Source: Bifidobacterium polysaccharolyticum (GTDB taxonomy: Bacteria > Actinomycetota > Actinomycetes > Actinomycetales > Bifidobacteriaceae). Taken from it: 64,000 bases of DNA. Numbering within the stretch: the first letter of the stretch is position 1; the number at the start of each line of letters is the position of its first letter. Both the position numbers and the translations under genes were made by a program. Below are positions 20,230 through 31,000 of this stretch, piece by piece. The stretch spans positions 248,001-312,000 of the forward strand of contig NZ_JACFQG010000001.1 in the NCBI RefSeq assembly GCF_016101585.1. Direction: 5' to 3'. The notes below the pieces were generated by a model. That model searched no databases and was not told the DNA's origin. It worked only from the letters and a program-made list of their open reading frames with translations.

Positions 20230-21339
20230 TCAGCCGTTGACGCGGTCGATGCCCTTCTGCACGTCGGAGAGGACCGAATCCCAGGAGTCGATGAAGGCGG
20301 CGACGCCATCGGCCTCCAGCTTGTCGGTCACATCCTTGATGTTGATGCCCAGGTCTGCCAGCTTCTGCATCACCTGGTGGCTCTCCTCGTAGGTGCCCTT
20401 GACCGAGGGAGCACCGTTGCCGTGATCGGCCAGAGCGTTCAGGGTCTTCTCAGGCATGGTGTTGACCACGTCAGGGGCCACCAGCTCGTCCACGTACTTG
20501 CAGTCGGAGTAGGCAGCGTTCTTGGTGCCGGTGGAGGCCCAGAGCGGACGCTGACGCTTGGCGCCCTTGGCTTCCAGGTCGGCCCAGCGAGGATCGCTGT
20601 CGAAGGCCTTCTCGAAGAGCTCGTAGGCCAGGCGGGCGTTGGCCACAGCGGCCTTGCCCTCCAGGGACTTGGCCTCGTCAGAGCCGTTGGCCTCCAGCAG
20701 CTTGTCAACCGCAGTGTCCACACGGGAGACGAAGAAGGAGGCGACCGAGCCCATGCGCTTCAGGTCATGGCCGTTCTTGTCGGCCTGGACCATGCCCTCG
20801 ATGAAGGCGTCGATGACCTGCTTGTAGCGCTCCAGAGAGAAGATCAGGGTCACGTTGACCGAGATGCCTTTGGCCAGGGTGGCGGTGATGGCAGGCAGGC
20901 CCTCCAGGGTGGCGGGGATCTTGATCATGGCGTTGGGACGATCGACCTTGTTCCAAAGCTCTTCGGCCTGCTTCTCGGTCTCTTCGGTGTTGTGGGCCAG
21001 ACGAGGATCGACCTCGATGGAGACGCGTCCATCCACGTAGTCGGTCTTCTCGGCAACCTCGCGGAAGATGTCGGTGGCGTTGCGCACATCGGTGGTGGTC
21101 AGCTCGCGGACGGCCTGCTCAACGGGGATGCGGCCCAGCTGCTTGAGCTGTTCGTCATAGGGACCCACCTGGCTCAGGGCCTTCTGGAAAATCGAGGGGT
21201 TGGTAGTCACGCCCACCACATTGCGCTCGGCGATCAGTTGCTGCAGATTGCCCGACTCGATGCGGGTGCGGCTCAGATCGTCCAACCAGATCGAGACACC
21301 TGAATCGCTGGTGCGCTGGGTGTTTGCATTTTCTGCCAT
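20230..21339 (-). CDS. tal: Transaldolase
   Basis: Transfers a dihydroxyacetone unit between sugar phosphates; with transketolase it feeds the fructose-6-phosphate phosphoketolase pathway of bifidobacteria. The 369-residue length fits the TalB-related actinobacterial subfamily. The N-terminal signature is VGVTTNPSIFQKAL and the Schiff-base lysine is in MIKIPAT. The start ATG 21339 has AAGGAG upstream; an in-frame extension to 21381 lacks a ribosome site. It lies directly downstream of tkt in the same orientation, with a 155-base gap containing hairpins, so separate or partly coupled transcription is possible. Confidence 0.95.
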   Translation of the reverse strand: MAENANTQRTSDSGVSIWLDDLSRTRIESGNLQQLIAERNVVGVTTNPSIFQKALSQVGPYDEQLKQLGRIPVEQAVRELTTTDVRNATDIFREVAEKTDYVDGRVSIEVDPRLAHNTEETEKQAEELWNKVDRPNAMIKIPATLEGLPAITATLAKGISVNVTLIFSLERYKQVIDAFIEGMVQADKNGHDLKRMGSVASFFVSRVDTAVDKLLEANGSDEAKSLEGKAAVANARLAYELFEKAFDSDPRWADLEAKGAKRQRPLWASTGTKNAAYSDCKYVDELVAPDVVNTMPEKTLNALADHGNGAPSVKGTYEESHQVMQKLADLGINIKDVTDKLEADGVAAFIDSWDSVLSDVQKGIDRVNG

Positions 21340-21448
21340 CTTGTCACTCCTTATTTGGGTTCCCGATGGAATCACATTCACTATGCACTACCGGGAAGTC
21401 TGTTGCTGTATTCCCGCAGGCCCGCGTTTCGGGCGCGCCTGCAGGGGA

Positions 21449-21474
21449 GGGGGCCGGCGTCGCGGACGGCCCCC
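21449..21474 (-). terminator. GC-rich hairpin after tkt
   Basis: GGGGGCCG (21449-21456) and CGGCCCCC (21467-21474) form a perfect 8-bp stem just after the tkt stop. A second GC-rich inverted repeat (GCAGGC/GCCTGC) follows at about 21416-21443. There is no T-run, so termination may be partial. Confidence 0.45.
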
Positions 21475-21494
21475 GATTGATCACGATGCCGGGT

Positions 21495-23597
21495 TCAGCG
21501 GGCCCGACGGACTTCCTCCAAGGAGGCCTGTGCTGCTTCGACCACATGATCGGCGGTGATGCCCAGGTCGCGCATGTTCTCGTCGCCGCTGCCCTGCAGG
21601 CCGAACTGCTCGATGGAGACGGGCTTGCCATAGCTGCCCAGGTACTTGTACCAGGGTGTGGCCAATCCGGCCTCAACGGAGACGCGGGCCTTGACGGAGG
21701 CGGGCAGAACGGCTTCCTTGTAATCGTCGTCCTGCTCCTCGAACCACTCCAGCGAGGGCACGGAGATGACGCGGGCCTTGACGCCCTGCTCGGCCAGGGT
21801 CTTGGAGGCGGCCACAGCGTGCTGCACCTCGGAGCCGGAGGCCATGATCAGCACGTCGGGCTGGCCCTCGGTGTCGACCAGCACGTAGGCGCCCTTGCGC
21901 ACGCCTTCGCGGGCCTTGGCCTTGGTCTCTTCCAGGGTGGGCACGCCCTGCCTGGTCAGGATCATGGCCGTGGGGTGGGTGTTGTCCTTCTCGAAGAAGG
22001 CGCGGTAGGCTTCAGCGGTCTCGTACTGATCGGCGGGGCGCACAACCTCCATCTGGGGGATAGCGCGCACGGCGGTCAGATGCTCGATGGGCTGGTGGGT
22101 GGGGCCATCCTCGCCCAGGGCCACGGAATCGTGGGTCCACACATACAGGTTGGGGATGTCCATCAGGGCGGCCAGACGCACCGAGGGGCGCTCATAGTCG
22201 CTGAACTGGAAGAAGGTCCCGTTGTAGGGCCTGGTGTCCGAACCCAGCAGGATGCCGTTGGTGATGGCGCCCATGCCGAACTCGCGCACGCCGAAGTGCA
22301 GCTGGCGGCCGTACTTGCTGGCCTTGGGCCACTGGACGGTCTTGTCGGCCTCCGGGGCGAAGGAGACGGCACCGTTGATGTTGGTGTTGTTGGAGCCGCC
22401 CAGATCAGCGGATCCGCCCCAGAGCTCGGGCATGATGGGGGCCAGGGCGTTGATGACTGCGCCGGAGGCCTTGCGGGTAGCCACCTTGGAGCCGGGCTCG
22501 AAGCCAGCCTCCAGATCGTCCAGGGCCTTGTCGAAGCCCTCCGGCAGCTTGCCGGCATGGATGCGGTCGTAGAGGTCGGCCTTGTCGGGGTTGGCCTTGC
22601 GCCAGGCCTGGTACTTCTCGTCCCAGTCCTTGTGGGCGGCCAGGCCGCGCTGGGCAACCTCGCGTGCGTGGGCCAGAGCCTCCTCGTCCACCTGGAAGCT
22701 CTGCTCCGGGTCGTAACCCAGGGCCTTCTTCAGACCGGCGACAGCCTCGGCGCCCAGGGCTGAGCCGTGGGCTGAAGGATCGTTGGTCTTGCCAGGGGTA
22801 GGCCAGGCCATCAGGGTGTCCACCTTGATGAACTTGGGCCGGTCGGTGACCTGCTCGGCCTTCTCCAGGACGGCAGCCAGGCCCTCGACGTCCTCCTTGT
22901 AGGAGCCGTCGGGCTGGATGAAGCTGAACTCGTCGGTGTACCAGCCGTAGGCCTGGTAGCGCTTGAGAATGTCCTCGCCCAGGGAGATGCGGGTGTCGCC
23001 CTCGATCTGGATGTGGTTGGCATCGAAGATGACGGTCAGGTTGCCCAGGCGCTGGTCGCCGGCTAGGGAGCTGGCCTCGGAGGAGACGCCCTCCTCGACG
23101 TCGCCCTCGCCGCAGATGACCCAGACCTTATGGTCGAAGGGGGACTGCCCCTCGGGTGCATCCGGATCCAGCAGACCGCGCTCGTAACGCTGTCCATAGG
23201 CGAAGCCCACGGCCGAGGCCAGACCCTGGCCAAGCGGGCCGGTGGTCATTTCGATGCCGGGAGTCAGGCCGTACTCGGGGTGGCCGGGGGTCCGGGTGCC
23301 AGCGGTGCGGAAACGCTTCAGATCGTCCAGGGTCAGCCCATACCCGGAGAAGTAGAGCTGCACGTACTGGGTCAGCGAGGCGTGGCCGCCGGAAAGAATG
23401 AACCGATCACGCCCAACCCAGTCAGGGTCGTTGGGGTCGTGACGGATGAAGTGCTGGTAAAGCGCGTAAGCGATGGGTGCTAGTGAAATAGGGGAGCCAG
23501 GGTGACCGCTTCCGGCCTTCTCGACCGCGTCGGCCGAGAGGACCTTGGCCATCTTGACAGCCCGCTCATCGAGCTCGGACCATGTGAAATCTGCCAT
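21495..23597 (-). CDS. tkt: Transketolase
   Basis: Thiamine-diphosphate enzyme moving two-carbon units between sugar phosphates, part of the bifid shunt. The 700-residue protein has GSGHPGSPISLAP at the N-terminus, the cofactor motif GEGDVEEGV followed by NLTVIFDANHI, and the second-domain segment THDSVALGEDGPTHQP. The start is ATG 23597 with AAGGAAAG upstream, giving the usual N-terminus ADFTWSELDERAV; upstream in-frame codons to 23705 are unlikely to be translated. It is divergent from hrcA, whose CIRCE-bearing promoter lies 130 bases away. Confidence 0.96.
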   Translation of the reverse strand: MADFTWSELDERAVKMAKVLSADAVEKAGSGHPGSPISLAPIAYALYQHFIRHDPNDPDWVGRDRFILSGGHASLTQYVQLYFSGYGLTLDDLKRFRTAGTRTPGHPEYGLTPGIEMTTGPLGQGLASAVGFAYGQRYERGLLDPDAPEGQSPFDHKVWVICGEGDVEEGVSSEASSLAGDQRLGNLTVIFDANHIQIEGDTRISLGEDILKRYQAYGWYTDEFSFIQPDGSYKEDVEGLAAVLEKAEQVTDRPKFIKVDTLMAWPTPGKTNDPSAHGSALGAEAVAGLKKALGYDPEQSFQVDEEALAHAREVAQRGLAAHKDWDEKYQAWRKANPDKADLYDRIHAGKLPEGFDKALDDLEAGFEPGSKVATRKASGAVINALAPIMPELWGGSADLGGSNNTNINGAVSFAPEADKTVQWPKASKYGRQLHFGVREFGMGAITNGILLGSDTRPYNGTFFQFSDYERPSVRLAALMDIPNLYVWTHDSVALGEDGPTHQPIEHLTAVRAIPQMEVVRPADQYETAEAYRAFFEKDNTHPTAMILTRQGVPTLEETKAKAREGVRKGAYVLVDTEGQPDVLIMASGSEVQHAVAASKTLAEQGVKARVISVPSLEWFEEQDDDYKEAVLPASVKARVSVEAGLATPWYKYLGSYGKPVSIEQFGLQGSGDENMRDLGITADHVVEAAQASLEEVRRAR

Positions 23598-23726
23598 ATG
23601 GTGCTGCTTTCCTTCCAATCTAGAGGTCTCCATGTTCGACTTATGTCGAAAATGTTCGTTTACCTTCACAATGCGTTTCCATCGTATCGGTTTGAGACGA
23701 CACAATTCGGCTCTTCGCGCGACGTT

Positions 23727-23753
23727 TTGGCACTCTCATGGCCCGAGTGCTAA
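23727..23753. promoter_or_regulatory. CIRCE operator at the hrcA promoter
   Basis: TTGGCACTC-N9-GAGTGCTAA matches the CIRCE consensus TTAGCACTC-N9-GAGTGCTAA with one mismatch. TTGGCA (23727) and TAATAA (23751) with an 18-base spacer would form a promoter lying inside the operator, consistent with HrcA autorepression of hrcA-dnaJ. Confidence 0.9.
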
Positions 23754-23781
23754 TAATGTAACCATGACGGAAGGAGCGACA

Positions 23782-24855
23782 TTGCCTAATACCAGACGCA
23801 TGCTGGTGCTGCGCGCGGTCGTCGAGGACTATATTCGTTCTCGCGAGCCGGTAGGGTCGGGTTCGCTCACCAGAAATCATCAGCTTGGAGTCAGCTCCGC
23901 CACCGTGCGCAACGACATGGCGGCCCTGGAGAGCGAGGGCTACCTGGTCCAGCCCCATACCTCGGCCGGCCGCATCCCCACCCAGAAGGGCTACCGTTAC
24001 TTCGTCGACAGGCTGGCCACCATCGTGCCCCTGTCCGCCGCCCAGCGCCGGGGGATCAACGCTTTTCTCTCCGGGTCGGTCAACCTGGAGGACACTCTAC
24101 AGCACGCCGCCCGGCTTCTGGCCCAGATTACCGGGCAGATCGCCGTAGTGGCCTCACCCTCCCTGGCCAGCTCGAACCTACGTAGGGCTGAACTCATAGG
24201 ACTTAGCCGGGGAACCGTACTTATGGTGGTTATCACCGACACCGGCCGGGTGGTCCAGCGTACCCTGCATGGGCCCCTTCAGGAGGACCCGAACGCCCTG
24301 GCGGATCTGTCCGACCGAATCAACCGGCAATGCCAAGATCTGTCTCTTGACCGTGCCGCCGACCGCTGCCGCATGCTTGCCGACTCCCTTACCGAGGGCC
24401 GCGACAAGTCCATGCTGCGCCTGGTGGCCACAGTCTTCGACGAGATGGCTACCCGAGAGCAGACCAGCGGCCTCTACATGGCTGGCACTTCCCAGCTGAC
24501 CCACAGTCAGGCCGTCTCCCTGGGGGATCTGGGCTCATTGCTGGATGCCCTGGAGGAGCAGGTGGTGCTCATGCGGCTCATGCGGGCGCAGAGCGAGCTT
24601 TCCCGCGAGAGTAACGGGGTCAGCGTGGCCATCGGCACCGAGACCCGGACTCCAGAACTGGCCCATGCCTCTGTGGTGACCAGTGGATACGGGCACGCCA
24701 GGGCCAGGCAGACCGACGGCTCCGAAGCCGACGAGCCAGTCGCATTTGTGGGCTCCATCGGGCCTACCCATATGGACTATCCAGCGACCATGAGCGCGGT
24801 TCGTGCTGTGGCCTCTTACTTGACCGGTTTTCTAGCCGGCGACGGGGAGCCGTGA
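23782..24855 (+). CDS. hrcA: Heat-inducible transcription repressor HrcA
   Basis: Repressor of class I heat-shock genes; binds CIRCE and depends on GroE for activity in other bacteria. The 357-residue protein has an N-terminal winged helix (SSATVRNDMAALESEGYL, then SAGRIPTQKGYRYFVD) and the HrcA core. I chose TTG 23782 because AAGGAG lies five bases upstream and the resulting N-terminus PNTRRMLVLRAVVEDYI has the family length. ATG 23764 is in frame but falls about where transcription should begin, so it would require leaderless translation. The gene overlaps nothing and leads into dnaJ 84 bases downstream. Confidence 0.9.
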   Translation: MPNTRRMLVLRAVVEDYIRSREPVGSGSLTRNHQLGVSSATVRNDMAALESEGYLVQPHTSAGRIPTQKGYRYFVDRLATIVPLSAAQRRGINAFLSGSVNLEDTLQHAARLLAQITGQIAVVASPSLASSNLRRAELIGLSRGTVLMVVITDTGRVVQRTLHGPLQEDPNALADLSDRINRQCQDLSLDRAADRCRMLADSLTEGRDKSMLRLVATVFDEMATREQTSGLYMAGTSQLTHSQAVSLGDLGSLLDALEEQVVLMRLMRAQSELSRESNGVSVAIGTETRTPELAHASVVTSGYGHARARQTDGSEADEPVAFVGSIGPTHMDYPATMSAVRAVASYLTGFLAGDGEP

Positions 24856-24939
24856 CCGTCAAGGCAACGGCACAAGTCATAGGTATCGTGGGCCCATGCA
24901 ACTATGGGTCGAGAGGGCATCAAACGAAAAGGATGATCG

Positions 24940-26076
24940 GTGGCAGATTACTACGAGGTTTTGGGAGTCGACCGCGGCGCGAGCGATCAGGACATCAAGC
25001 GTGCCTATCGCAAGATGAGCCGCAAGTACCACCCGGACATCGCCGGGCCTGAATACGAGGATAAGTTCAAAGAGGTCAACAGCGCCTACGAGGTACTCTC
25101 CGACCCTGAGAAGCGGCGTATGTACGACGCGGGCGTGGATCCCAACGACCCTCAGGCCTCCCAGGGAGCCGGCCCCTTCGACATGGGCGACGTCTTCAAC
25201 CAGTTCTTCGGCGGCGGCTTCGGGGGCTCCACCCAGGGGCCCATTCCGCGCACACAGCCCGGCCGGGACTCACTGGCCCAGGTCTCCGTGGACATGAAGA
25301 CCGCCATTTTTGGCGGCGTTGTACGCACCCCCATCAGTACCTATGGCCTCTGCCAGGAGTGCGGCGGCTCGGGTGCCCAGAAAGGGACCTCCCCGGTGAC
25401 CTGCCCGGTCTGCAACGGCAAGGGCTATGCCCAGAAGGTGGTGCGAACCCTGCTGGGCCAGATGATGAGCCAGGCACCCTGCGAGCGATGCGAGGGCCAC
25501 GGCACCATCATCGAGCACCCCTGCCCGGTCTGCAACGGCCACGGCCGTGTGCGCACCCGGCGCGAGGTGGGCGTCAACGTGCCCGCAGGCGTGGCTGACG
25601 GCTCCCGGCTACGGCTGGCCTCCCAGGGCGAGGTAGGCGAGGGTGGCGGTGCCGCCGGCGACCTGTACGTGGACATCACCATCAAGCCCGACAAGCGCTA
25701 CACTCGCAGCGGCCAAGACCTGCATTGCTGGATTGCCGTGCCCATGACCTGGGCCGTGCTGGGCCACCAGGTTGACTTGGAGACCTTCGACGGCCAGCGA
25801 CAGGTGGACATTCCCGCCGGCTGCCAGCCCGACCAGGAGATCACCATCAAGGGTCTGGGCGTCACCAGGCTGGGCAATCGCGAGGAGCGCGGCGACATCA
25901 TCGTCCACGTGCTGGTCCAGATTCCCACAAAGCTGGATGACGATCAGCGCCGCCTGATTGAGGACTTCGCCAACAGCCACGACTCCGAAGCCAAGCAGGT
26001 CCCGCAGAGCGCCAAGCCTGCCGGAGTCGGGGGCCGCAAGGGGATCTTCGGCAAGCTCAAGGACATCTTCAGCTGA
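24940..26076 (+). CDS. dnaJ: Chaperone protein DnaJ
   Basis: Hsp40 co-chaperone that stimulates DnaK ATPase. The 378-residue protein has the J domain with HPD at residues 31-33, a Gly/Phe-rich linker (FGGGFGGS), and four zinc-binding CxxCxGxG-type repeats (CQECGGSG, CPVCNGKG, CERCEGHG, CPVCNGHG). The start is GTG 24940 with AAAAGGA upstream. It follows hrcA in the common hrcA-dnaJ order, probably under the same CIRCE site, and ends one base before the convergent fructosamine-kinase-like gene. Actinobacteria often have a second dnaJ in the dnaK operon; this is the hrcA-linked copy. Confidence 0.95.
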   Translation: MADYYEVLGVDRGASDQDIKRAYRKMSRKYHPDIAGPEYEDKFKEVNSAYEVLSDPEKRRMYDAGVDPNDPQASQGAGPFDMGDVFNQFFGGGFGGSTQGPIPRTQPGRDSLAQVSVDMKTAIFGGVVRTPISTYGLCQECGGSGAQKGTSPVTCPVCNGKGYAQKVVRTLLGQMMSQAPCERCEGHGTIIEHPCPVCNGHGRVRTRREVGVNVPAGVADGSRLRLASQGEVGEGGGAAGDLYVDITIKPDKRYTRSGQDLHCWIAVPMTWAVLGHQVDLETFDGQRQVDIPAGCQPDQEITIKGLGVTRLGNREERGDIIVHVLVQIPTKLDDDQRRLIEDFANSHDSEAKQVPQSAKPAGVGGRKGIFGKLKDIFS

Positions 26077-26077
26077 G

Positions 26078-26872
26078 TCAGCCCAGCAGCGACCGGCACA
26101 TGGACCTGTACTCGCTCACATAGCCGCCGCCGAAGAAGGCACAGTGACCGGCGATGGCGTAGAGCTGCCAGAGTGTAGTCCGATTCTGGTAACCGTCCGC
26201 CAGCGGATGCACGCTCTGGTAGCCGTCCAGAATCTGCCCTAGATAGGGGATGCCGAACAGCTGCAGCATGGCCAGGTCCTCCTCGCGATGACCGCCGTGA
26301 GCTGCAGGATCGATCAGAACTGCTTGGGTGTTCCCGTCGTTCCTGGTCCACATGACGTTCCCGCTCCACAGGTCCCCGTGGACCCGGGCTGGCTTGTCAT
26401 TGGCAGCCGCACCCAGCAACTCCGGCAGGGCCTGGATCACCTCTTCGGTCATCTTCATGTCCTCGCGGTTCAGTGCTCGCCGATCCATGGCCATGCTCAC
26501 CATGGGTTCAAGCCGCCCCTTGGCCCAATATGTGGCTGGGTCGTCCCAGGCACCCACGTCCATGGGCAGCGGATCCTGCAGGGGGCCGAAATAGCAGGTG
26601 CCCGTGTAGCCCTCGGGCGCGGAGCCGAAGTGGTCGGCCCCGGCATCATGCATGTGGGCCAGCTGGGCGCCGAAGCGGTAGGCCGCGCCAGGCGTGGGGG
26701 AGGCGGAGGTCACCTCCTCGATGTCCAGATAGTCCGGGCCCCAGTCGTAGACGTCCACCACGCGGGGACCGCCCTGCGCCTGCGCCTCGCCCAGCCATTT
26801 AAGTCCGCGCCCCTCGCACTCGAAGAATCCCGCCGGGGCCCCGCCCCTGGATTTTCTGTAGGTCTTGGCCAT
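26078..26872 (-). CDS. Fructosamine kinase family protein
   Basis: A 264-residue phosphotransferase of the fructosamine-3-kinase family, which phosphorylates ketosamines on glycated amines or proteins so that they break down. Seen here: the catalytic HGDLWSGN and the metal-binding segment LIDPAAHGGHREEDLAM, in the order typical of the APH-like kinase fold. The family is usually 280-300 residues, so it is slightly short at the N-terminus. The start ATG 26872 has only a weak GGGGTGTGG upstream; an extension to 26914 is possible. It stands alone between convergent dnaJ and divergent uppP. Confidence 0.85.
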   Translation of the reverse strand: MAKTYRKSRGGAPAGFFECEGRGLKWLGEAQAQGGPRVVDVYDWGPDYLDIEEVTSASPTPGAAYRFGAQLAHMHDAGADHFGSAPEGYTGTCYFGPLQDPLPMDVGAWDDPATYWAKGRLEPMVSMAMDRRALNREDMKMTEEVIQALPELLGAAANDKPARVHGDLWSGNVMWTRNDGNTQAVLIDPAAHGGHREEDLAMLQLFGIPYLGQILDGYQSVHPLADGYQNRTTLWQLYAIAGHCAFFGGGYVSEYRSMCRSLLG

Positions 26873-27017
26873 GATGATCCACACCCCTATTCGTCGAGTC
26901 GTCGATTCCGACAAGATCCATTGTGGGCATTCTGCGAGACATGCCCGGCCCTTGGTTCTTCCTGCCTTGCGCGGTGGCTATGCTTGCCATTGTTGTCCGA
27001 CATAGCAAGAGGGGTCC

Positions 27018-27893
27018 ATGAATTTCTTCGAAGCCATTCTGTTCGGCCTGGTGCAGGCCCTGACGGAGTATTTCCCCGTCTCATCCAGCGCCCATATCCG
27101 CATTGTGGGCGGCCTGCTGGGCCAGGACCCGGGCGCAGCCTTCACAGCCATCATCCAATTCGGCACTGAGCTGGCGGTCCTGCTCTACTTCCGGCATGAC
27201 ATTGCCCGCATACTGACTCATTGGTTCCGTTGCCTGGCCGGCAAGGACGGCTCCTCCTGGCGCGAGCGGATGGGATCCAAGGACCATGATGCGGCCCTGG
27301 GCTGGTACATCATTCTGGGAACCCTGCCCATCGTGGTGGCGGGTCTGCTCTTCCAGAAAATAATCGAGACCAAGCTGCGCAACCTCTGGATCACCGTGGT
27401 AGTGCTGATCGTCTTCGGTCTGCTACTGGACTACTTTGACCGCCACGGCCGCCAAAACAAGGAGATCCGCCAGATGAATGCCCGAGACGCCCTGCTCTTC
27501 GGCATCGGGCAGATGCTGGCCCTGATCCCCGGCGTATCCCGCTCGGGCGGCACCATGACCTTCGGCCGCGCACTAGGCTACACTCGCGAGTCCGCCACCC
27601 GGGTCAGCTTCCTCATGGCCATCCCCGCCGTCTTCGGCGCCGGCATCCTAGAGACGATCAAGTCCTTGAAGAACATCAATGCGGACGCTGCCTTCCCCGG
27701 TTGGGGGGCCACCATCTGCGCCACAGTGGTCAGCTTCCTGCTGGGATACATCGTCATCATCGCCTTTTTGAAGATCGTCTCACGCTTTTCCTACCGGGGA
27801 TTCGTCATCTACCGGATCGGCCTGGCCATCTTCGTGGCCATCATGCTCATGGTCGGCGCCCTGCCCGCCGTAGGCGGCGTGGCGGCCAACTGA
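27018..27893 (+). CDS. uppP: Undecaprenyl-diphosphatase
   Basis: Membrane phosphatase recycling the lipid carrier for peptidoglycan and other wall polymers; also called BacA, with bacitracin resistance when overproduced. The 291-residue protein has about eight membrane segments and both active-site blocks: LTEYFPVSSSAH near residue 20 and PGVSRSGGTM near residue 175. ATG 27018 follows AGAGGGG. Single gene, ending 150 bases before the surface-protein gene. Confidence 0.95.
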   Translation: MNFFEAILFGLVQALTEYFPVSSSAHIRIVGGLLGQDPGAAFTAIIQFGTELAVLLYFRHDIARILTHWFRCLAGKDGSSWRERMGSKDHDAALGWYIILGTLPIVVAGLLFQKIIETKLRNLWITVVVLIVFGLLLDYFDRHGRQNKEIRQMNARDALLFGIGQMLALIPGVSRSGGTMTFGRALGYTRESATRVSFLMAIPAVFGAGILETIKSLKNINADAAFPGWGATICATVVSFLLGYIVIIAFLKIVSRFSYRGFVIYRIGLAIFVAIMLMVGALPAVGGVAAN

Positions 27894-28044
27894 GCCTGCA
27901 AGAACTGCCGAGGAATTCGGCGCTCTCCTGAATAAGTGATAATATTTTGTCACATGTTGCCCATGGTTCTTAGGGGTGGAATCAGTCCAGGCCTGTATAA
28001 GGTTTGTGGTCAATGAGGCATCATGAATTTTGGGGAGGTTTGAA

Positions 28045-31000
28045 GTGGTTTCGTCGTCTAGGTCTGCTGATTCTCGCAGTCATAGGTTTGGTCTTCGGTC
28101 ACTCATATCGACATTGGTGCTGATACCCCTGCTTCTGACCGGCATGGCTGCCGGCACCGTTTTCGCCTCCGACGCAGATGTCAACGGGGGGGGGGGGTCG
28201 CTATACCGATCCGGTAGATAACGGTTCGCTTGGCAATTTACAACCGACTAGTCTGCCTTCTCCGTCACCGCTGACGACCTCATCTGTTTCACCGTCGCCT
28301 GCTCAATCTCAGTCTGAATCAGCTCCGAGCAATTCTCACGAGGATGCCAAAACCCAGTCAGCTACTGCCGATTCCCACACTGTGGTATTTGATTCCGCCA
28401 ATGGAGGCAAAGCAGAACGCGTAACTGTGCCGGATGGTTCCTTGGCGTCACCGCCTATTCGCAATCCACAGCGTGACGGCTATCGTTTTGACGGCTGGGC
28501 GGAGCATGACGGGATCATGGATTTCCGCACCCCGATCACCAAAGACATCACCTTAAAGGCTAAGTGGACCGCGGTTACTGATTGGACTCTGAGTCCCGAC
28601 CATGGTCCGGCTTCCGGCGGCACCAGCATCACCGTTACACCTCCGAACGCGGATTCCCTTTCCTTTAGCACGTTGGAAGCCCGTGACGACAAGCTGATCG
28701 GTGTGACCGGCGATGGCCGCCTGTTCACGTGGACAACGAACCATAAGATACCCGTTCAGGTGCCATCACCTCGAAGTACGTCTGGCGACGTGCGATTCAT
28801 AACTGGAGTCGTTGGCAGGAACCGTTACGCGGCCTTGAGCCGGGACCACCGCATCTACACCTGGAATGGGAGCGGGGATACACCAGCCTTGCTCGCCTCA
28901 GACTCCACGACCTACGCCAGCATCGCCATGACTCCTGGCCACCTCTTAGCAGTGAATCAAGATGGCCTTATATGCGCATGGACCAGTAAGGGGAAGCTGA
29001 CAGGAAAGGCCATGAGCCTGCCCAAACAGGCCTTAGCAGTCAAGGCGGTTGGCAATGCTGATCGCCTGCTCGCCTTGGATAGCAAGGGCCAGGTATGGAC
29101 TTGGAAGCCGGATGCCGTCGATATCAATCAGATACAACCCGTCAAGGTCACCAGCCGCATTGTTCAGATATCATCCATGGATCATGGCTTTATACTTCTT
29201 GACTTAACAGGTCAGATTAGCTATCTGGATAACGAACAAAGCCAGCCAAAACCGCTTGTTTCATCTGAACTTTCTGCCATTACAGCCATAAGCAGTAACG
29301 TTATGCAAGCAACTCTTATAGACTCAAAAGGCCGCATCTGGGCCTGGAAGCCCGGCGAAGCGCCCATATGTACGACCGATGGGAATCAGCAGTACATGCA
29401 AGCCGCCGAAGCCGCCGGCAGCAGGATCACCGCCATCAGCAGGACGGGCGACATATATAGGTGGAGCCTGGACGAGCAGGGCCGGCCCGGCAAGCCAGCA
29501 AGGCTCGACACCAGCACCGCGCCCACACTGGAATCAGCCAGCATGGACGGCCAAGCATTGACGTTCAACAAGAACGACGACGCCTGGCAGGCGGAGATTC
29601 CCGCCCACAAGCCAGGGCAAACCGCCATCACCATCGCCGGCAGGCAGGACGGCCAGCCCTTCACCAGGAGTCTCAACTACACGGTCGACCAGCCCCTGAC
29701 CAGGGAGGAGGTGCAAAGCCCCACTTACACGGTCACCTTCAATGCAGAAGGCGGAAACCCCAAACCCGCAGACCAGAACGTCTCCACCCCGTACGGCAGG
29801 GCCAAGCGTCCCTCCCCCGACCCGGCTCGCCAGGGCTACCTGTTCGACGGATGGTTCATCGGGGAGGTCGCCTATGACTTCAGCAGACCCGTCACCCAGA
29901 ACCTTACCCTCACCGCCAAATGGACCTTCAAAGACCCCAACAACACGTGGAAAATTAACCCTGATAAAGGCAGCCAGACAGGAGGCCAACAGACCACCAT
30001 CACCCCGCCAGACATTCCCAGGCGAGGCATCAGGTTCAGCCAGGTCAGCGAAGGAAAAGAAGGGAAAGATACCTATTTGACCAATTTTTCCTTGGCTTTG
30101 GGCAGTGACGGGAACGCCTACGCCTGGGGGAAAAACGACCATGGCCAGCTCGGCGACGGGACGTACACCGACCGGACTACGCCGGTCATGGTGCAGAAGC
30201 CTGCCGGCGTGCCTGCGGATTTCACCTACGTGCAGGTCAGTGCCGGAGGTGCCCATTCGCTGGCCCTGGGCAGCGACGGGAACGTCTACGGCTGGGGATT
30301 CAACCGGTATGGCGAGCTCGGCGACACGACGAGAACCGAACGGAATACGCCGGGCAAGGTGCCCAAGCCTGTGAATTGTCCGGACCTACCAGCGGATTTC
30401 ACCTACGTACAGATCAGCGCCGGAGAGGATGATTCGCTGGCCGTGGGCAGCGACGGGAACGTCTACGCCTGGGGATGGGACTGGGATGGCGAGCTCGGCG
30501 ACGGGATGGAGGGCGGCCTTTGGCTTGAGTCGCACAGAACGCTGAAGCCTGAAGGCACACCCACGAACTTTGCCTTCGTGCAGGTCAGCGCCGGAGGCGC
30601 TCATACGCTAGCCATAGGCAACGACGGAAACGCTTACGCCTGGGGATTAAACAGCACTGGTCAGCTCGGAGACGGGACGGACACCTACACCCAGACTAAG
30701 CCGGTCATGGTGAGGACGCCTGATCGCAAGACGTATCCGGACGTGCCTGCGGATTTCACCTACGTGCAGGTCAGCGCCGGAGACGCTCATACGCTAGCCA
30801 TAGGCAGCGACGGGAACGTCTATGCCTGGGGAATCAATGTTGATGGCGAGCTTGGCAATAACAGCGAAGGTGACTTTGCAGGTTCGTCTGTTCCCGTGCG
30901 CGTGCGCGACCCAAGCAGCCCCACTGACGCGAGCAAAGGACTGAAAGCCACACAGGTCTACGCCGGAAGCCATCATTCACTGGCCGTGGGCAGCGACGGA

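Noticed and set aside
28178-28180. ATG 28178 as the real start of the RCC1 surface protein
   Set aside because: No ribosome site precedes it, it would lack a signal peptide despite a sorting signal, and the upstream frame has both a good ribosome site and a signal peptide ending at the same G tract.
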